From positions 682,001 to 746,000 of the forward strand of contig CBDFMN010000003.1 of the NCBI GenBank assembly GCA_965249685.1: DNA of 64,000 nt, given 5' to 3'. Of the stretch, positions 34,336-43,497 are shown one piece after another (positions within the stretch are counted from its first letter, which is position 1; every line of letters begins with the position of its first letter). The stretch is from RH-AL1 sp965249685. Its GTDB lineage: Bacteria; Pseudomonadota; Alphaproteobacteria; Rhizobiales; Beijerinckiaceae. Both the position numbers and the translations under genes were made by a program. A model generated the notes under the pieces. That model had not been told where the DNA came from. It did no database searches and was given only the letters and a program-made list of their open reading frames with translations.

Positions 34336-36750
34336 TCAAGCGGTGAGCGAGACCTTTGGCAGCGGAGGCTTGTCCATCGCGTGAGCGGAGGCGGGCGGCC
34401 GCGGCGTCGCCCGGCTCGCTGCGAGCGCGAGGGCCGGGCGTTGCGCGACGACGCAACCGGGCAGGTGCACCTGGACGATCGTTCCTACGCCGGCGGACGA
34501 GCGGATGCGTAACGAACCGCCGTGCAGGTCGATGAGCGAGCGGGCAATCGCAAGGCCAAGGCCCGAGCCCCGCATACCGTTCGAGAGCGTCCCGTCGGAC
34601 TGCTCGAACGGCCGGCCGAGCCGCGCCAGCGCTTCCGCCGGAATGCCCACGCCGGTATCCTCGATAGAGATGTTGATCGCGTCTTGCGCCGTCCGGGTCC
34701 GCACGGTCACGCGTCCTTGCGCCGGCGTGTATTTGATGGCGTTGTTGACCAGGATGGTAAGGATTTTCTCGATCGCGGCGCGGTCGGCATCGATCTGAAC
34801 GTTGGCCTGCGTGTCGTGGTGGAGTTCGATGCCGCTCGCCGCGGCGACGGAGGCCAACGCCACGAGCGTTTCGCAGACGGCATCCTCCGCGCGGAAGTTC
34901 GTCCGCTCAAGCCTCACCCGCCCCGCTTCCAAGCGGGCCATGTCCAGCACCTCGGAGATCATGCCGAGCAATTGCTGGCCGCTGTTGTTGATATCCGCGC
35001 AGTAATCCACGTATTTCGGCGAGCCCAGCGACCCAAACACTTCGTGCGTCATCATCTCGGAGAAGCCGATGATGGCGTTCAGTGGCGTACGCAACTCGTG
35101 GCTCATGTTGGCGAGGAAGTCGGACTTGGCACGGTTGGCGCTCTCGGCCTCGGCCTTCTGTTCCAGGTAGCGCTCGGCCAGGTCGGCGAGAAGCTGCGCC
35201 TGCGTCTCCAGCGTCTGCCTCGACTTGCGCAGGTCGACGACCGAACTCATCAGTCGCCGCTCGGACTCGATGAGCTGTTCCTCGTTGCGCTTGAGCGCGG
35301 TGATGTCCGTGCCGACCGAAACGTAGCCCCCGTCCTTCGTGCGGCGCTCGTTGATCTGCAGCCAGCGCCCATCGCTGAGCCGCGCCTCGAAGGTGCGGGC
35401 ACCCATCGGCTGCATCTCGCCGAGGGCGATCTGCGATTGGATCTGCGGCGTGGTGCCCTCGGCCATCACCGTGGCGTAGGGCGTCCCGATCGCCAGGGCG
35501 ATGCTGGGCAGGTTGTGGAAACGCTGGAACTTGGAGTTGCACATCACGAGCCGGTTGTCGGCGTCCCACACGACGAAGGCTTCGGAGATCGTCTCGATGG
35601 CGTCGCGCAGGCGCATGTCGGCGGTCGCCGTACGCTCCTCCAGCGCCATCTTCTCGGTAATATCGACGGCGATGCCGACGAGGTGGCCTGCCTCGGTGGG
35701 ATCGTCGCGGACGAGTTCCGCGCGTGCGCGCAGCCAGACCCAATCGTCGCGCGTCGTCCGCAGCCGGAAGGCGTGGTCCACCGTGCCGGTCTTCGAGCCC
35801 GCGAGCTTGCTCAGGATCGCGCTGAGCTTGCCGTCCTCCGGGTGGATCATGGCGTCGATCTCATCCACGGCGATCGGTAGCGCGCGGGGCGTCATGCCCA
35901 TGACTTCGTACATAGAATCCGACCAGTAGACAGAGCCCTGCTTGAGGTCCCAATCCCAAAGGCCGCAACGCCCGCGGCTGAGGGCGGTGTCGATGCGGTC
36001 GCGCACCCTGGTGCACAGGAGGTCGGCTAGGCGCGCGCGCGAGGCCTGCCAGAAATAGGCGCAGGCGAGCGCCGAAAGCACGCCGGCGGTGCAGCACAGG
36101 AGGACGATTGTGCGCAGCAAGGCCGCGCGCCAGCCGTCGAGCACATGGCCCATCGAATGGATGATGGCGATTTGGCCGAGCGGCGTGTGCAGGGCATGCA
36201 CCGTGGCGAGAACGTCCTCGCGTCCGGCCAAGCTCACGCGCATCACGCCTGCCTTTTCCGCCAACAGGGCCAGTGGCTCGGTCGTGCCGAGCTGGTCGAG
36301 CATGGTGCCACCGGTCACGCCGTCCGGGTAGCTGGCGATGACGCGGCCGCTGGCGTCGCTCAATAGCAGGCGCTGCCCGCGGTTAAGAATGCGCGAAGGA
36401 ATGGCCCACGCCAGCGCCTGCGCGGCGGTGAGCCCCGGCGTTTCGGCCATGCGCAGGTTGATGTCGTCGGCTACGACGGCGGCCACCAGCTCCATCTCGG
36501 TGGCGGCAGCGCCGACGATGTGATCCTCTTCGTTAAGCGAAAAGGAGACGGCGATGCCGACGAGGATGACGATAAAGGCGACGAGCGTCGCCACGACCGC
36601 GCGCCGCACCCAGACGTCCAGATCGGTTGGTGTCAAATCGCACAGGCGCGTCGCGACGGATCGCATTTGCTCCATCCGCATCCTGAAGGAAGCGCGAAGC
36701 TCGTTCGCCTTTGCTCGCACGGAAACACTGGCCACGCTCGCACGCGACAT
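34336..36750 (-). CDS. PAS-domain sensor histidine kinase, PleC/PdhS-like
   Basis: An 804-residue kinase with two membrane helices (about 50-72 and 213-235) enclosing a periplasmic domain. It has two PAS modules (about 265-370, ending VGIAVDITEKM, and about 385-485, ending VSVGTDITALK), a coiled-coil linker (EQLIESERRLMSSVVDLRKSR region), the H-box DFLANMSHELRTPLNAIIGF, then EVFGSLGSPKYVDYCADINNSGQQLLGMI. ATPase boxes VNNAIKYTPAQG, DTGVGIP and GSGLGLAIARSL follow. The H-box and MISEVLDMARLEAG are close to alphaproteobacterial cell-cycle kinases PleC/DivJ/PdhS. No regulator gene is adjacent, as expected for those. Confidence 0.88.
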   Translation of the reverse strand: MSRASVASVSVRAKANELRASFRMRMEQMRSVATRLCDLTPTDLDVWVRRAVVATLVAFIVILVGIAVSFSLNEEDHIVGAAATEMELVAAVVADDINLRMAETPGLTAAQALAWAIPSRILNRGQRLLLSDASGRVIASYPDGVTGGTMLDQLGTTEPLALLAEKAGVMRVSLAGREDVLATVHALHTPLGQIAIIHSMGHVLDGWRAALLRTIVLLCCTAGVLSALACAYFWQASRARLADLLCTRVRDRIDTALSRGRCGLWDWDLKQGSVYWSDSMYEVMGMTPRALPIAVDEIDAMIHPEDGKLSAILSKLAGSKTGTVDHAFRLRTTRDDWVWLRARAELVRDDPTEAGHLVGIAVDITEKMALEERTATADMRLRDAIETISEAFVVWDADNRLVMCNSKFQRFHNLPSIALAIGTPYATVMAEGTTPQIQSQIALGEMQPMGARTFEARLSDGRWLQINERRTKDGGYVSVGTDITALKRNEEQLIESERRLMSSVVDLRKSRQTLETQAQLLADLAERYLEQKAEAESANRAKSDFLANMSHELRTPLNAIIGFSEMMTHEVFGSLGSPKYVDYCADINNSGQQLLGMISEVLDMARLEAGRVRLERTNFRAEDAVCETLVALASVAAASGIELHHDTQANVQIDADRAAIEKILTILVNNAIKYTPAQGRVTVRTRTAQDAINISIEDTGVGIPAEALARLGRPFEQSDGTLSNGMRGSGLGLAIARSLIDLHGGSLRIRSSAGVGTIVQVHLPGCVVAQRPALALAASRATPRPPASAHAMDKPPLPKVSLTA

Positions 36751-36968
36751 CGTCGGCCTCCTCAGTGTCGATTCGAGGCGATGTGCCGCACCTCCGTCGA
36801 ATCACGCTTATCTGAATCCGCAGGGGCTGCTTTGTCCAGCCTTTATTAGCCCGAGGCGGCGCGATACAAGAGGACCGGCGGCCCGCTTAACGCATAAAGG
36901 CCAAAGATTGGCCGAAGCGAGATAAGATTGGTATCGTTCAAGTAATGTGCGCAGACGTTGTTTATGGA
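36751..36968. other. Intergenic region between pepN end and PAS kinase start
   Basis: This 218-base gap holds the upstream region of the PAS kinase gene, which is transcribed leftwards. It is AT-richer than the flanks. I see no clear hairpin or consensus promoter in it. Confidence 0.3.
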
Positions 36969-39626
36969 CTAAGCCAGCGAACGCGCTGCAATATCAGCGG
37001 TATCGACCGATAGCCCCGGTGTGCTGGCGACGCGGCGCAATGCTTGTTGTGCCAAGTCACGCCGGCCTGGCTCGAGTGATCGCCAACTTCGGAAAGCGGC
37101 CAGCATGCGCGCGGCGACCTGGGCGTTGACGCGGTCGAGGTCGATGACCGCTTGCGCGACGAAGGCGAAGCCGCTGCCGTCGGACGCGTTGAACTGTGTC
37201 GGGTTGCCGGTCGCGAAGGCGCCGATCAGCGCGCGCACGCGGTTCGGATTGGTGAAGCAGAAGGCCGGGTGTTCCGTCAGCGCCCGAACGCGGGCGAGGG
37301 TTCCGGGCTCGGGCTGTGTCGCTTGTAGGGCAAACCATTTGTCGATCACCAGCGCGTCCTGGGCATAAGCGTTGTAGAACGCCGCCAGCGCCTCATCGCG
37401 CGAGGCGGTAGGCGACTGGGCGAGGACCGCCAGCGCCACGAGCTTGTCGGTCATGTTGGCCGCGGCCGCGAATTGCGCGCGCGCAAGGGCGACGCCTTCG
37501 GCGCGCTGACCCGCAGCGTACAGATCGAGTGCGGCATTACGCAGGGCGCGGCATCCCGCGGCGTCGGCGGCGGGCGAGTAGGGACCGTCGTCCGCCATTT
37601 TACTGTAGAGCGAGAGCAGAATGGGGCCGAGCGCCGCGCCGAGGGTCGCGCGAAGCGCCTCACGCGCGACGTGGATGGCATCGGGATCGACGTCGTGGCC
37701 GATCTCGCGGGCGATGTCACTCTCGCCGGGCAGGCCGAGCACCAGCGCGGCGAAGGCCGGGTCTTTTTCGGCACCCTTCAGCACCTGATCCATCGCCATC
37801 GCAAAGGCCGGGTCGTAATAAGGCGGCCGCCCGGCGCGCACGGCGGCCACCGACACGAGCAGCAGGCCCATGGCGAAGGTTTGGGCCGCTTGCCATCGGT
37901 TGAAGCTGTCGCCGTCAAAGGCCATCTGCACGGCGAGGTCTTCGTCGCCGGCCTCGGCGTCGAGCCGAACGGGCGCGGAGAAGCCGCGCAGGAAAGAGGG
38001 GATCGGCCGCCCCGCGAAGCCGCCGAGGCGCAGGCTGCGACGCTGGTCGCGCAGCACCACGACGCCGCGCTCGACTTCCTCCGGCGAGAGGCTGGCGCCG
38101 ACGGGCTGGAGCGGCAGCGCCGCGCCTGCGGCATCCAGCAGGCCGAAGGCGATGGGGATGACGAACGGCTCCTTGCGCGATTGGCCGGGAGTGGGCGGGC
38201 AGGTCTGCTCGAGGTCGAGCAGCAGCTCGCCCCTCGCCTCGTCGTAGTCGGCGACGACATGGAGCTTCGGTGTGCCCGCTTGGCGGTACCAGAGCGCGAA
38301 CTGCGAGAGGTCCTGTGCCGCGCTCTCCTCGAACATGGATAGGAAGACTTCGATCGTCGTCGCCGTGCCGTCGCAGCGCTCGAAGTAAAGGTCCATGCCA
38401 CGGCGGAATGCGTCGTCGCCGATCAGCACCTTCAGCATGCGGATGACCTCCGCGCCCTTCTCGTAGATCGTCGCGGTGTAGAAGTTGTTGATCTCTCGAT
38501 AGGTATCCGGCCGCACGTTGTGGGCGAGAGGACCCGCGTCCTCCGCGAACTGCTGCGCGCGCAACGCGCGTACGTCGGCGATGCGTCGCACCGCGCGCGA
38601 GCGCATGTCGGCAGAGAACTCGTGGTCGCGGAAGACGGTCAGACCCTCCTTGAGGCAGAGCTGAAACCAGTCGCGGCAGGTAATCCTGTTGCCGGTCCAA
38701 TTGTGAAAGTACTCGTGCGCGATGACGGTCTCGATACCGGCATAGTCCGCGTCCGTGGCCGTCTGCGGCGAGGCCAGCACGTATTTGTCGTTGAAGATGT
38801 TGAGGCCCTTGTTCTCCATCGCCCCCATGTTGAAGTCCGACACCGCGACGATATTGAAGACGTCGAGGTCGTATTCGCGGCCAAACGCCGTCTCGTCCCA
38901 GCGCATCGAGCGCTTCAGCGCGTCCATCGCGTAGCCGGCACGGTCCTCCTTGCCTGGCTCGACGTAGATGCCGAGCGCCACAGGGCGGCCCGAGGCCGTT
39001 GTGAAAGAGTCGCGGACGACGCCGAGATTACCCCCCACAAGCGCGAAGAGGTAGCAGGGCTTGGGATGCGGGTCGTGCCACACCGCGAAGTGGCGGTCGC
39101 CTCCCCTTACGGCGCCGGTCTCCACGAGGTTGCCGTTGGAGAGCAGCACGGCGGCGTCCGCGCGATCGGCCTCGACGCGCACGGTGTAGGTGCTGAGCAC
39201 GTCCGGCCGGTCCGGGAAGTAAGTGATGCGGCGGAAGCCTTCCGCCTCGCATTGGGTGCAGTAGGCGCTGCCGGAGCGATACAGCCCCATGAGGCTGAGG
39301 TTAGCCGTCGGATCGAGCGTCGTGACCAGCTCCAGCGCGAAAGGCTCGGACGGTACCCTGGCAAGCGTCAACCTCTTCGCTTCGACGCGGTAATCGGCGG
39401 CGGCAAGGACGGCGCCGTTGAGCGCGATGCGCGAGAGGCTGAGGTCCTCGCCGTCGAGCACCAACGGCGCACCGGCGTTCCCGAGCGGGTTGCGGCTTAT
39501 CGCCAGCCGCGCGCTTACCCGCGTTGCGGTGCGGTGCAGCGAGATGTCGAGGTGAACGGTCTCGACGAGGAAATCCGGCACCGCATAGTCGGCGAGGCGA
39601 ACGGGCGGGGCGAGATCTGTGCGCAT
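36969..39626 (-). CDS. pepN: Aminopeptidase N (M1 family)
   Basis: A cytoplasmic zinc aminopeptidase releasing N-terminal residues. The 885-residue length matches bacterial PepN. Motifs: the exopeptidase motif NMGAMENKGLNIFNDKYVLA, and the zinc site HEYFHNWTGNRITCRDWFQL followed by CLKEGLTVFRDHEFS (HEXXH-X18-E). The N-terminal beta-saddle (LADYAVPDFLVETVHLDISL) and the C-terminal alpha domain are present. The start is MRTDLAPPVRLADY, with 66 non-conserved residues excluded upstream. It is divergent from the MxaD-like gene. Confidence 0.95.
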   Translation of the reverse strand: MRTDLAPPVRLADYAVPDFLVETVHLDISLHRTATRVSARLAISRNPLGNAGAPLVLDGEDLSLSRIALNGAVLAAADYRVEAKRLTLARVPSEPFALELVTTLDPTANLSLMGLYRSGSAYCTQCEAEGFRRITYFPDRPDVLSTYTVRVEADRADAAVLLSNGNLVETGAVRGGDRHFAVWHDPHPKPCYLFALVGGNLGVVRDSFTTASGRPVALGIYVEPGKEDRAGYAMDALKRSMRWDETAFGREYDLDVFNIVAVSDFNMGAMENKGLNIFNDKYVLASPQTATDADYAGIETVIAHEYFHNWTGNRITCRDWFQLCLKEGLTVFRDHEFSADMRSRAVRRIADVRALRAQQFAEDAGPLAHNVRPDTYREINNFYTATIYEKGAEVIRMLKVLIGDDAFRRGMDLYFERCDGTATTIEVFLSMFEESAAQDLSQFALWYRQAGTPKLHVVADYDEARGELLLDLEQTCPPTPGQSRKEPFVIPIAFGLLDAAGAALPLQPVGASLSPEEVERGVVVLRDQRRSLRLGGFAGRPIPSFLRGFSAPVRLDAEAGDEDLAVQMAFDGDSFNRWQAAQTFAMGLLLVSVAAVRAGRPPYYDPAFAMAMDQVLKGAEKDPAFAALVLGLPGESDIAREIGHDVDPDAIHVAREALRATLGAALGPILLSLYSKMADDGPYSPAADAAGCRALRNAALDLYAAGQRAEGVALARAQFAAAANMTDKLVALAVLAQSPTASRDEALAAFYNAYAQDALVIDKWFALQATQPEPGTLARVRALTEHPAFCFTNPNRVRALIGAFATGNPTQFNASDGSGFAFVAQAVIDLDRVNAQVAARMLAAFRSWRSLEPGRRDLAQQALRRVASTPGLSVDTADIAARSLA

Positions 39627-39847
39627 GGGATCCTGAAGGGCGTAGGGGCTTGGAGGGCCGGTGCCCTGGCGGTGCGCGATTGTAGAATTGCAGCCTCCTC
39701 CCCCGCAAGAGGCAGCTGATGCCGATCGACACGTCGCCGCTGCCCTTGCCTGCCGCTGCCGGCTGACAGATAGTCGCGTCAAAAGTCGCGCGCGAAGGGC
39801 AACCTTCCCGACGCCGAGCGACACAGAAACCAGAGGGGAGGCGACCG
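39627..39847. other. Divergent promoter region between pepN and the MxaD-like operon
   Basis: A 221-base region between divergent genes. It carries AGGGGAGG just before the MxaD-like start as ribosome binding site. I find no convincing promoter hexamers or long palindromes. Confidence 0.3.
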
Positions 39848-40417
39848 ATGCTCAGGTCCTGCGTGACGACGGGTGTGGCACTGGTCCTGCTATCGACGAC
39901 CTGGTCCGTGGCTGAAGCGCACGGGCCGACGCGCAAGAAGGTTGTCGAGACCGTTACGGTCGACGCCTCGCCGGACCGGGTATGGAAGGTGATCGGCAAT
40001 TTTCAGGACATGAGCTGGCTGCCGGGCGTCAAGTCCACCACCGGGACGGGCGGAAACGCGGTCGACGGGAAAGCCGGCGATCATCCGGTCGCCACGCGCC
40101 GCATCACGCTCGAGGGGGGCGGCACCGTCGACGAAAGTCTCTACAAGTACGATGCGGCCGCGCACAGCTACTCCTACCGCATCGACAAGGTCGACGTCTC
40201 CGTGCTTCCGGTGAACGACTATTCCTCCACGATTTCGATCAGCTCCACCGACGCAGGCAAGACATCGACGGTCGAGTGGCGCGGCGCCTTCTACCGCGGC
40301 TACATGAACAACGACCCGCCACCGAACCTCAGCGACGAAGCCTCCATGGCGGCGGTCAGGATGCTCTACAGGAGCGGGCTTGAAAGCTTGAAGAAGAAGG
40401 TTGGGGCGCAGGGCTGA
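39848..40417 (+). CDS. Secreted SRPBCC protein, MxaD-like
   Basis: A 189-residue protein with a signal peptide (GVALVLLSTTWSVAEA) and an SRPBCC (START-like) hydrophobic-pocket domain: VETVTVDASPDRVWKVIGNF, DESLYKYDAAAHSYSY, VLPVNDYSSTISI and WRGAFYRGYMNNDPPPNLSD. The last segment and the whole layout resemble MxaD, a periplasmic protein of methanol-oxidation clusters thought to aid electron transfer from methanol dehydrogenase to cytochrome c. No mxaF or xoxF lies in this window. It is followed 21 bases later by a paralogue and then by a beta-propeller protein, probably one operon. Confidence 0.85.
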   Translation: MLRSCVTTGVALVLLSTTWSVAEAHGPTRKKVVETVTVDASPDRVWKVIGNFQDMSWLPGVKSTTGTGGNAVDGKAGDHPVATRRITLEGGGTVDESLYKYDAAAHSYSYRIDKVDVSVLPVNDYSSTISISSTDAGKTSTVEWRGAFYRGYMNNDPPPNLSDEASMAAVRMLYRSGLESLKKKVGAQG

Positions 40418-40438
40418 TTGCGGACGGGGAGAAAAGCG

Positions 40439-40987
40439 ATGCGTCGATCCGTGCTGGCCGCCGCTGTCCTCGCCGCGGTGTTCGTCGCGTGCGAGGCGGC
40501 CGCGCAGGGCTGCGGCCCGACGCGGTTGAAAGTGACGGAGAGCGTCACGCTCGACCTTTCCCCGGCCGAGGCCTGGCGGATCGTCGGCGAATTCCAAGAC
40601 ATGAGCTGGGCCTCAAACACGCGCGCGACGACAGGTGCCGGCGGCAACGTGCCGGGGCAGGCCACGCGTGCCACGCTGCTGGCCGACGGCACCAAGCTGG
40701 AGGAGAGCCTCTACAAATATGACGCTGCCGCCCGGTCCTATGCCACCCACATCGACAGGGAGGACGTGGCCGCGTTGCCCGTGCAGAACGCGTCCGTGAC
40801 GCTCGACGTCGTTCCCTCGGAGGATGGCGCGCGCAGCACCGTCCGGTGGCGCGCGGCCTTCTACCGCTTCCTCGCGCCGAACGAACCGGCCCCCGACGTC
40901 GCCGACGCCAATGCCACGCGCGCCATGAGCACGTTGGGACGAGGCGTCCTCGCCGGTCTGCGGGCGAAGAGCGGGCCCCGCACGTGA
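40439..40987 (+). CDS. Second secreted SRPBCC protein, paralogue of the upstream gene
   Basis: A 182-residue protein with a signal peptide (LAAAVLAAVFVACEAAAQG). It is clearly homologous to the preceding protein: both have GPTR-KV-E-VT, FQDMSW, ESLYKYDAAA-SY and WR-AFYR. It lacks the MNNDPPP stretch, having LAPNEPAPDVAD there, and is shorter in the first loop. This points to a tandem duplication with divergence. GGGGAG precedes its ATG. The stop overlaps the beta-propeller gene as GTGA. Possibly the two SRPBCC proteins form a heterodimer (inference). Confidence 0.82.
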   Translation: MRRSVLAAAVLAAVFVACEAAAQGCGPTRLKVTESVTLDLSPAEAWRIVGEFQDMSWASNTRATTGAGGNVPGQATRATLLADGTKLEESLYKYDAAARSYATHIDREDVAALPVQNASVTLDVVPSEDGARSTVRWRAAFYRFLAPNEPAPDVADANATRAMSTLGRGVLAGLRAKSGPRT

Positions 40988-41928
40988 GACTTGCGCCCTG
41001 GCTGGGGTTGTGGGTCGGCCTCGGGCTCCCTTCGATCGCTGCCGCCGACGAAGCCTACATCACCGACCAGAACGGAGACGACGTCGGCGTTCTCGACTTG
41101 GCCGCCCGCAAGGTGGTCGCGACGATCAAGGTCGCCGGCAAACCGGCCGGCATCGCCATGGCGCGCGACGGACGCCGTGCCTACGTCACGAGCACCAACG
41201 GCAAGCAGGTCGCGGCGATCGACTGCGCGACGCGCGCCGTGGTCGGCAGGCTGACGTTGCCGGACGAGCCGGTCGGCATCGCGGTCGGAGCCGACGGGCG
41301 CTTCGTCTACGCCGCCGGCTTCTTCCTGGGGCACCTCTACAAGATCGATGCCGCCTCCCTGGCGATCGTCGGCGAGGTGGTGCTGGGCGGTACGCCGGCC
41401 GGTCTCGCGTTGTCGCCCGCGGGCGACCGCCTCGCGATCACGCAGCGGGACGCGGATGCGCTCGCAATTCTCGATCCCGCGACGCTGGCGGTCGAGGCCA
41501 TCGTCCCCGTGGGGCACCGCCCCTATGGCGTCACGGTCGATGCCGCCGGGCGCGCCTACACGGCAAACGTCTACGGCGACGACGTCTCCGTGGTCGACCT
41601 TGCGACCCGCACGCTCGTGGGCACGGTGCCGGTCGGCAAGCGTCCCTATGTCGTCGCGCTCGCCGCTGGCCGCGGCTTCGTCACCGATCAATACCAAGGC
41701 ACAGTCACCGTCTTCGACCTGCAGAGCCTGGAGGTGCTCGCGCGCGTGCCCGTGGGCGACTATCCCGACGGCATCCAGGCGAGTTTCGACGGCACGCGGG
41801 TCTACGCCGTGAATTGGGGGAGCAACGACGTGACCGAGATCGACGCTGCGACGCTGAAGGTGATTGCGACGCTGCCGGTCGGCGACAGCCCCCGGTCGTT
41901 CGGCACCTTCCTGCGCCGGACGCCTTAA
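40984..41928 (+). CDS. Secreted YVTN-repeat beta-propeller protein
   Basis: A 314-residue protein with a signal peptide (MRLAPWLGLWVGLGLPSIAAADE) and about seven repeats of roughly 42 residues built on D-A-T-VVATIKVAGKPAGIA, as in VVGRLTLPDEPVGIAVG and LVGTVPVGKRPYVVALA. YVTN propellers are periplasmic and often accompany PQQ-dependent dehydrogenases. There is no catalytic motif, so binding or scaffold function is likely. GTG start, coupled to the upstream SRPBCC gene. The stop overlaps the convergent CDF gene by three bases. Confidence 0.85.
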   Translation: MRLAPWLGLWVGLGLPSIAAADEAYITDQNGDDVGVLDLAARKVVATIKVAGKPAGIAMARDGRRAYVTSTNGKQVAAIDCATRAVVGRLTLPDEPVGIAVGADGRFVYAAGFFLGHLYKIDAASLAIVGEVVLGGTPAGLALSPAGDRLAITQRDADALAILDPATLAVEAIVPVGHRPYGVTVDAAGRAYTANVYGDDVSVVDLATRTLVGTVPVGKRPYVVALAAGRGFVTDQYQGTVTVFDLQSLEVLARVPVGDYPDGIQASFDGTRVYAVNWGSNDVTEIDAATLKVIATLPVGDSPRSFGTFLRRTP

Positions 41929-43370
41929 GCCCTCCGCACCTCTTCGGGCTTGCCCGGCCTCGCGTCGTGGTCGCGCGCGGGGAACGGCTCGGCGTGGCCG
42001 ACGATGCGGACGATGGAGCCGCAGTCGGCCCGCACCTTACGATCGAGCGCGTCGACGTGGGCATGCACCGCGTCGACGCTCAGCGCCGGGTCGACGAGGC
42101 AATGATAGTTCACCACGAGGCCGGCCGCCGTCTCGCGGACGCGCACGCTATGCACGTCGTTCAGGGTGCCGCTTTCCGGCGCGCGCCGCTGCAGCGCCGC
42201 CCTCACGCTCTCGCGCAAGCCGTCCGCCGCGTCGCGCCCATCGAGTTCGCGGGCTTCCAACGGCTCGATGTGGCTCTCGACCTCGTAGTCCGGCCCGAGA
42301 TCGTCGGCGACGGCTTCCTCAAGCGCGGTGACGATCTCGTGCGCGCGCGCGAGCGACATGCGGCCGTCCACCTCCGCATCGAAGCTGAGCGACTTGCGCT
42401 GCCCCAGCGTCTGGACGGTAACGTGATGGATCGGCACGCGCCGGCGGTTGGCGATGAGGAGCACGCGTTCCACCACCGTCTCGTCGTCGAGCGCGACGGG
42501 CTCGGTGGTCACGGCGATGGCCACGTCGGGGTGAGCGCGCGCGACGGCGGTCCGCACGGCCGCCCTGATCGCCGCGACGCGGTCCAGGGTCAATGTGCGC
42601 GAGACGAAGATGCCAACCTCTCCGAGCACGGCGGCCCCGACCGGCCGCAGCCGCAGGTACTCGACGCCGATGACGCCAGGCACGGCCGCGATGATCTTGC
42701 GCACGGGCTCCACCAGATCTTCCGGCGCCGCGTCGATCAAGGTGGCGACGGTCTTGGCACCGAGTTGCATCCCCGCGACCGCCACGAAGGCGGCGACGCC
42801 GACCGCGGCGATCGCGTCGGCCCCAGGGAAGCCAAAGCGTGCGGCGACGAGACCGCACAATGCTAGCGCCGAGGCGACGATGTCGGTTGCAAAATTGAGC
42901 GCGTCAGCGGCTAGCGCGTCGCTGCGGGTCGCCTTGGCGAGGCGGCGCAGCGACAGCCATCGCGCGGTATCGACGACGATCGAAACGACCAGCACCCCGA
43001 ACGAGAAAGCGCCGGGCTCCACGTCGCCGCCACCCGACATGAGCCGCTTGACGGCCTCGATCAGGATGAAGGCCGCGAGCGCGACGAGGAAGCCCGTCTG
43101 GATCAGGGCCGCCAGAGCCTCCACCTTGCCATGGCCGAAATGATGGTCTTCGTCCGCCGGCTTGGCGGCCCAACGGATGGCGAAATAGCTCATCAGGGTG
43201 ACGCCCACGTCGCCCATGTTGTTGCCGGCCTCCGATAGAAGGGCGAGCGACCCGGACAGGAGGGCGGCGACGAGCTTGGCGAGGGTGAGGCTGAGCTTGA
43301 CCGCGACCGACAGGAGGGCGGCTCGCTGCTTCTGGTGGCTGATGTCGTCCACCGCTGTCTCCCGGACCAT
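41925..43370 (-). CDS. Cation diffusion facilitator transporter with extended C-terminus
   Basis: A proton-coupled divalent metal exporter. The 481 residues hold six membrane helices in the first 210, with the CDF motif SEAGNNMGDVGVTLMSYFAIR, then DEDHHFGHGKVEALAAL and the second site AADALNFATDIVASALAL. In both sites one canonical ligand position is Asn (GNN, LNF), which may alter metal choice. The usual cytoplasmic domain follows (GVIGVEYLRLRPVG). A further region of about 170 residues (VHHVTVQTLGQRKSLSFDAEVDG, then NDVHSVRVRETAAGLVVNYHCLVD) looks like a second and third copy of that domain. Most CDF proteins are near 300 residues. Confidence 0.9.
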   Translation of the reverse strand: MVRETAVDDISHQKQRAALLSVAVKLSLTLAKLVAALLSGSLALLSEAGNNMGDVGVTLMSYFAIRWAAKPADEDHHFGHGKVEALAALIQTGFLVALAAFILIEAVKRLMSGGGDVEPGAFSFGVLVVSIVVDTARWLSLRRLAKATRSDALAADALNFATDIVASALALCGLVAARFGFPGADAIAAVGVAAFVAVAGMQLGAKTVATLIDAAPEDLVEPVRKIIAAVPGVIGVEYLRLRPVGAAVLGEVGIFVSRTLTLDRVAAIRAAVRTAVARAHPDVAIAVTTEPVALDDETVVERVLLIANRRRVPIHHVTVQTLGQRKSLSFDAEVDGRMSLARAHEIVTALEEAVADDLGPDYEVESHIEPLEARELDGRDAADGLRESVRAALQRRAPESGTLNDVHSVRVRETAAGLVVNYHCLVDPALSVDAVHAHVDALDRKVRADCGSIVRIVGHAEPFPARDHDARPGKPEEVRRA

Positions 43371-43497
43371 GGCGTCTGCGCTTTAGGCTCGCCTCAACCT
43401 GTAGATCGCACAGGTCGCCCGCCGGCGGCACCCTATATGGTGGACTGCAAAGGGCGCCAGTCGCGCCCGCCATCATGGCATCGAAGGAAACCTGCAC

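Noticed and set aside
34522..35880. A 452-codon open frame opposite the PAS kinase gene
   Set aside because: It overlaps a well-supported kinase on the other strand and shows only arginine- and valine-rich shadow sequence.
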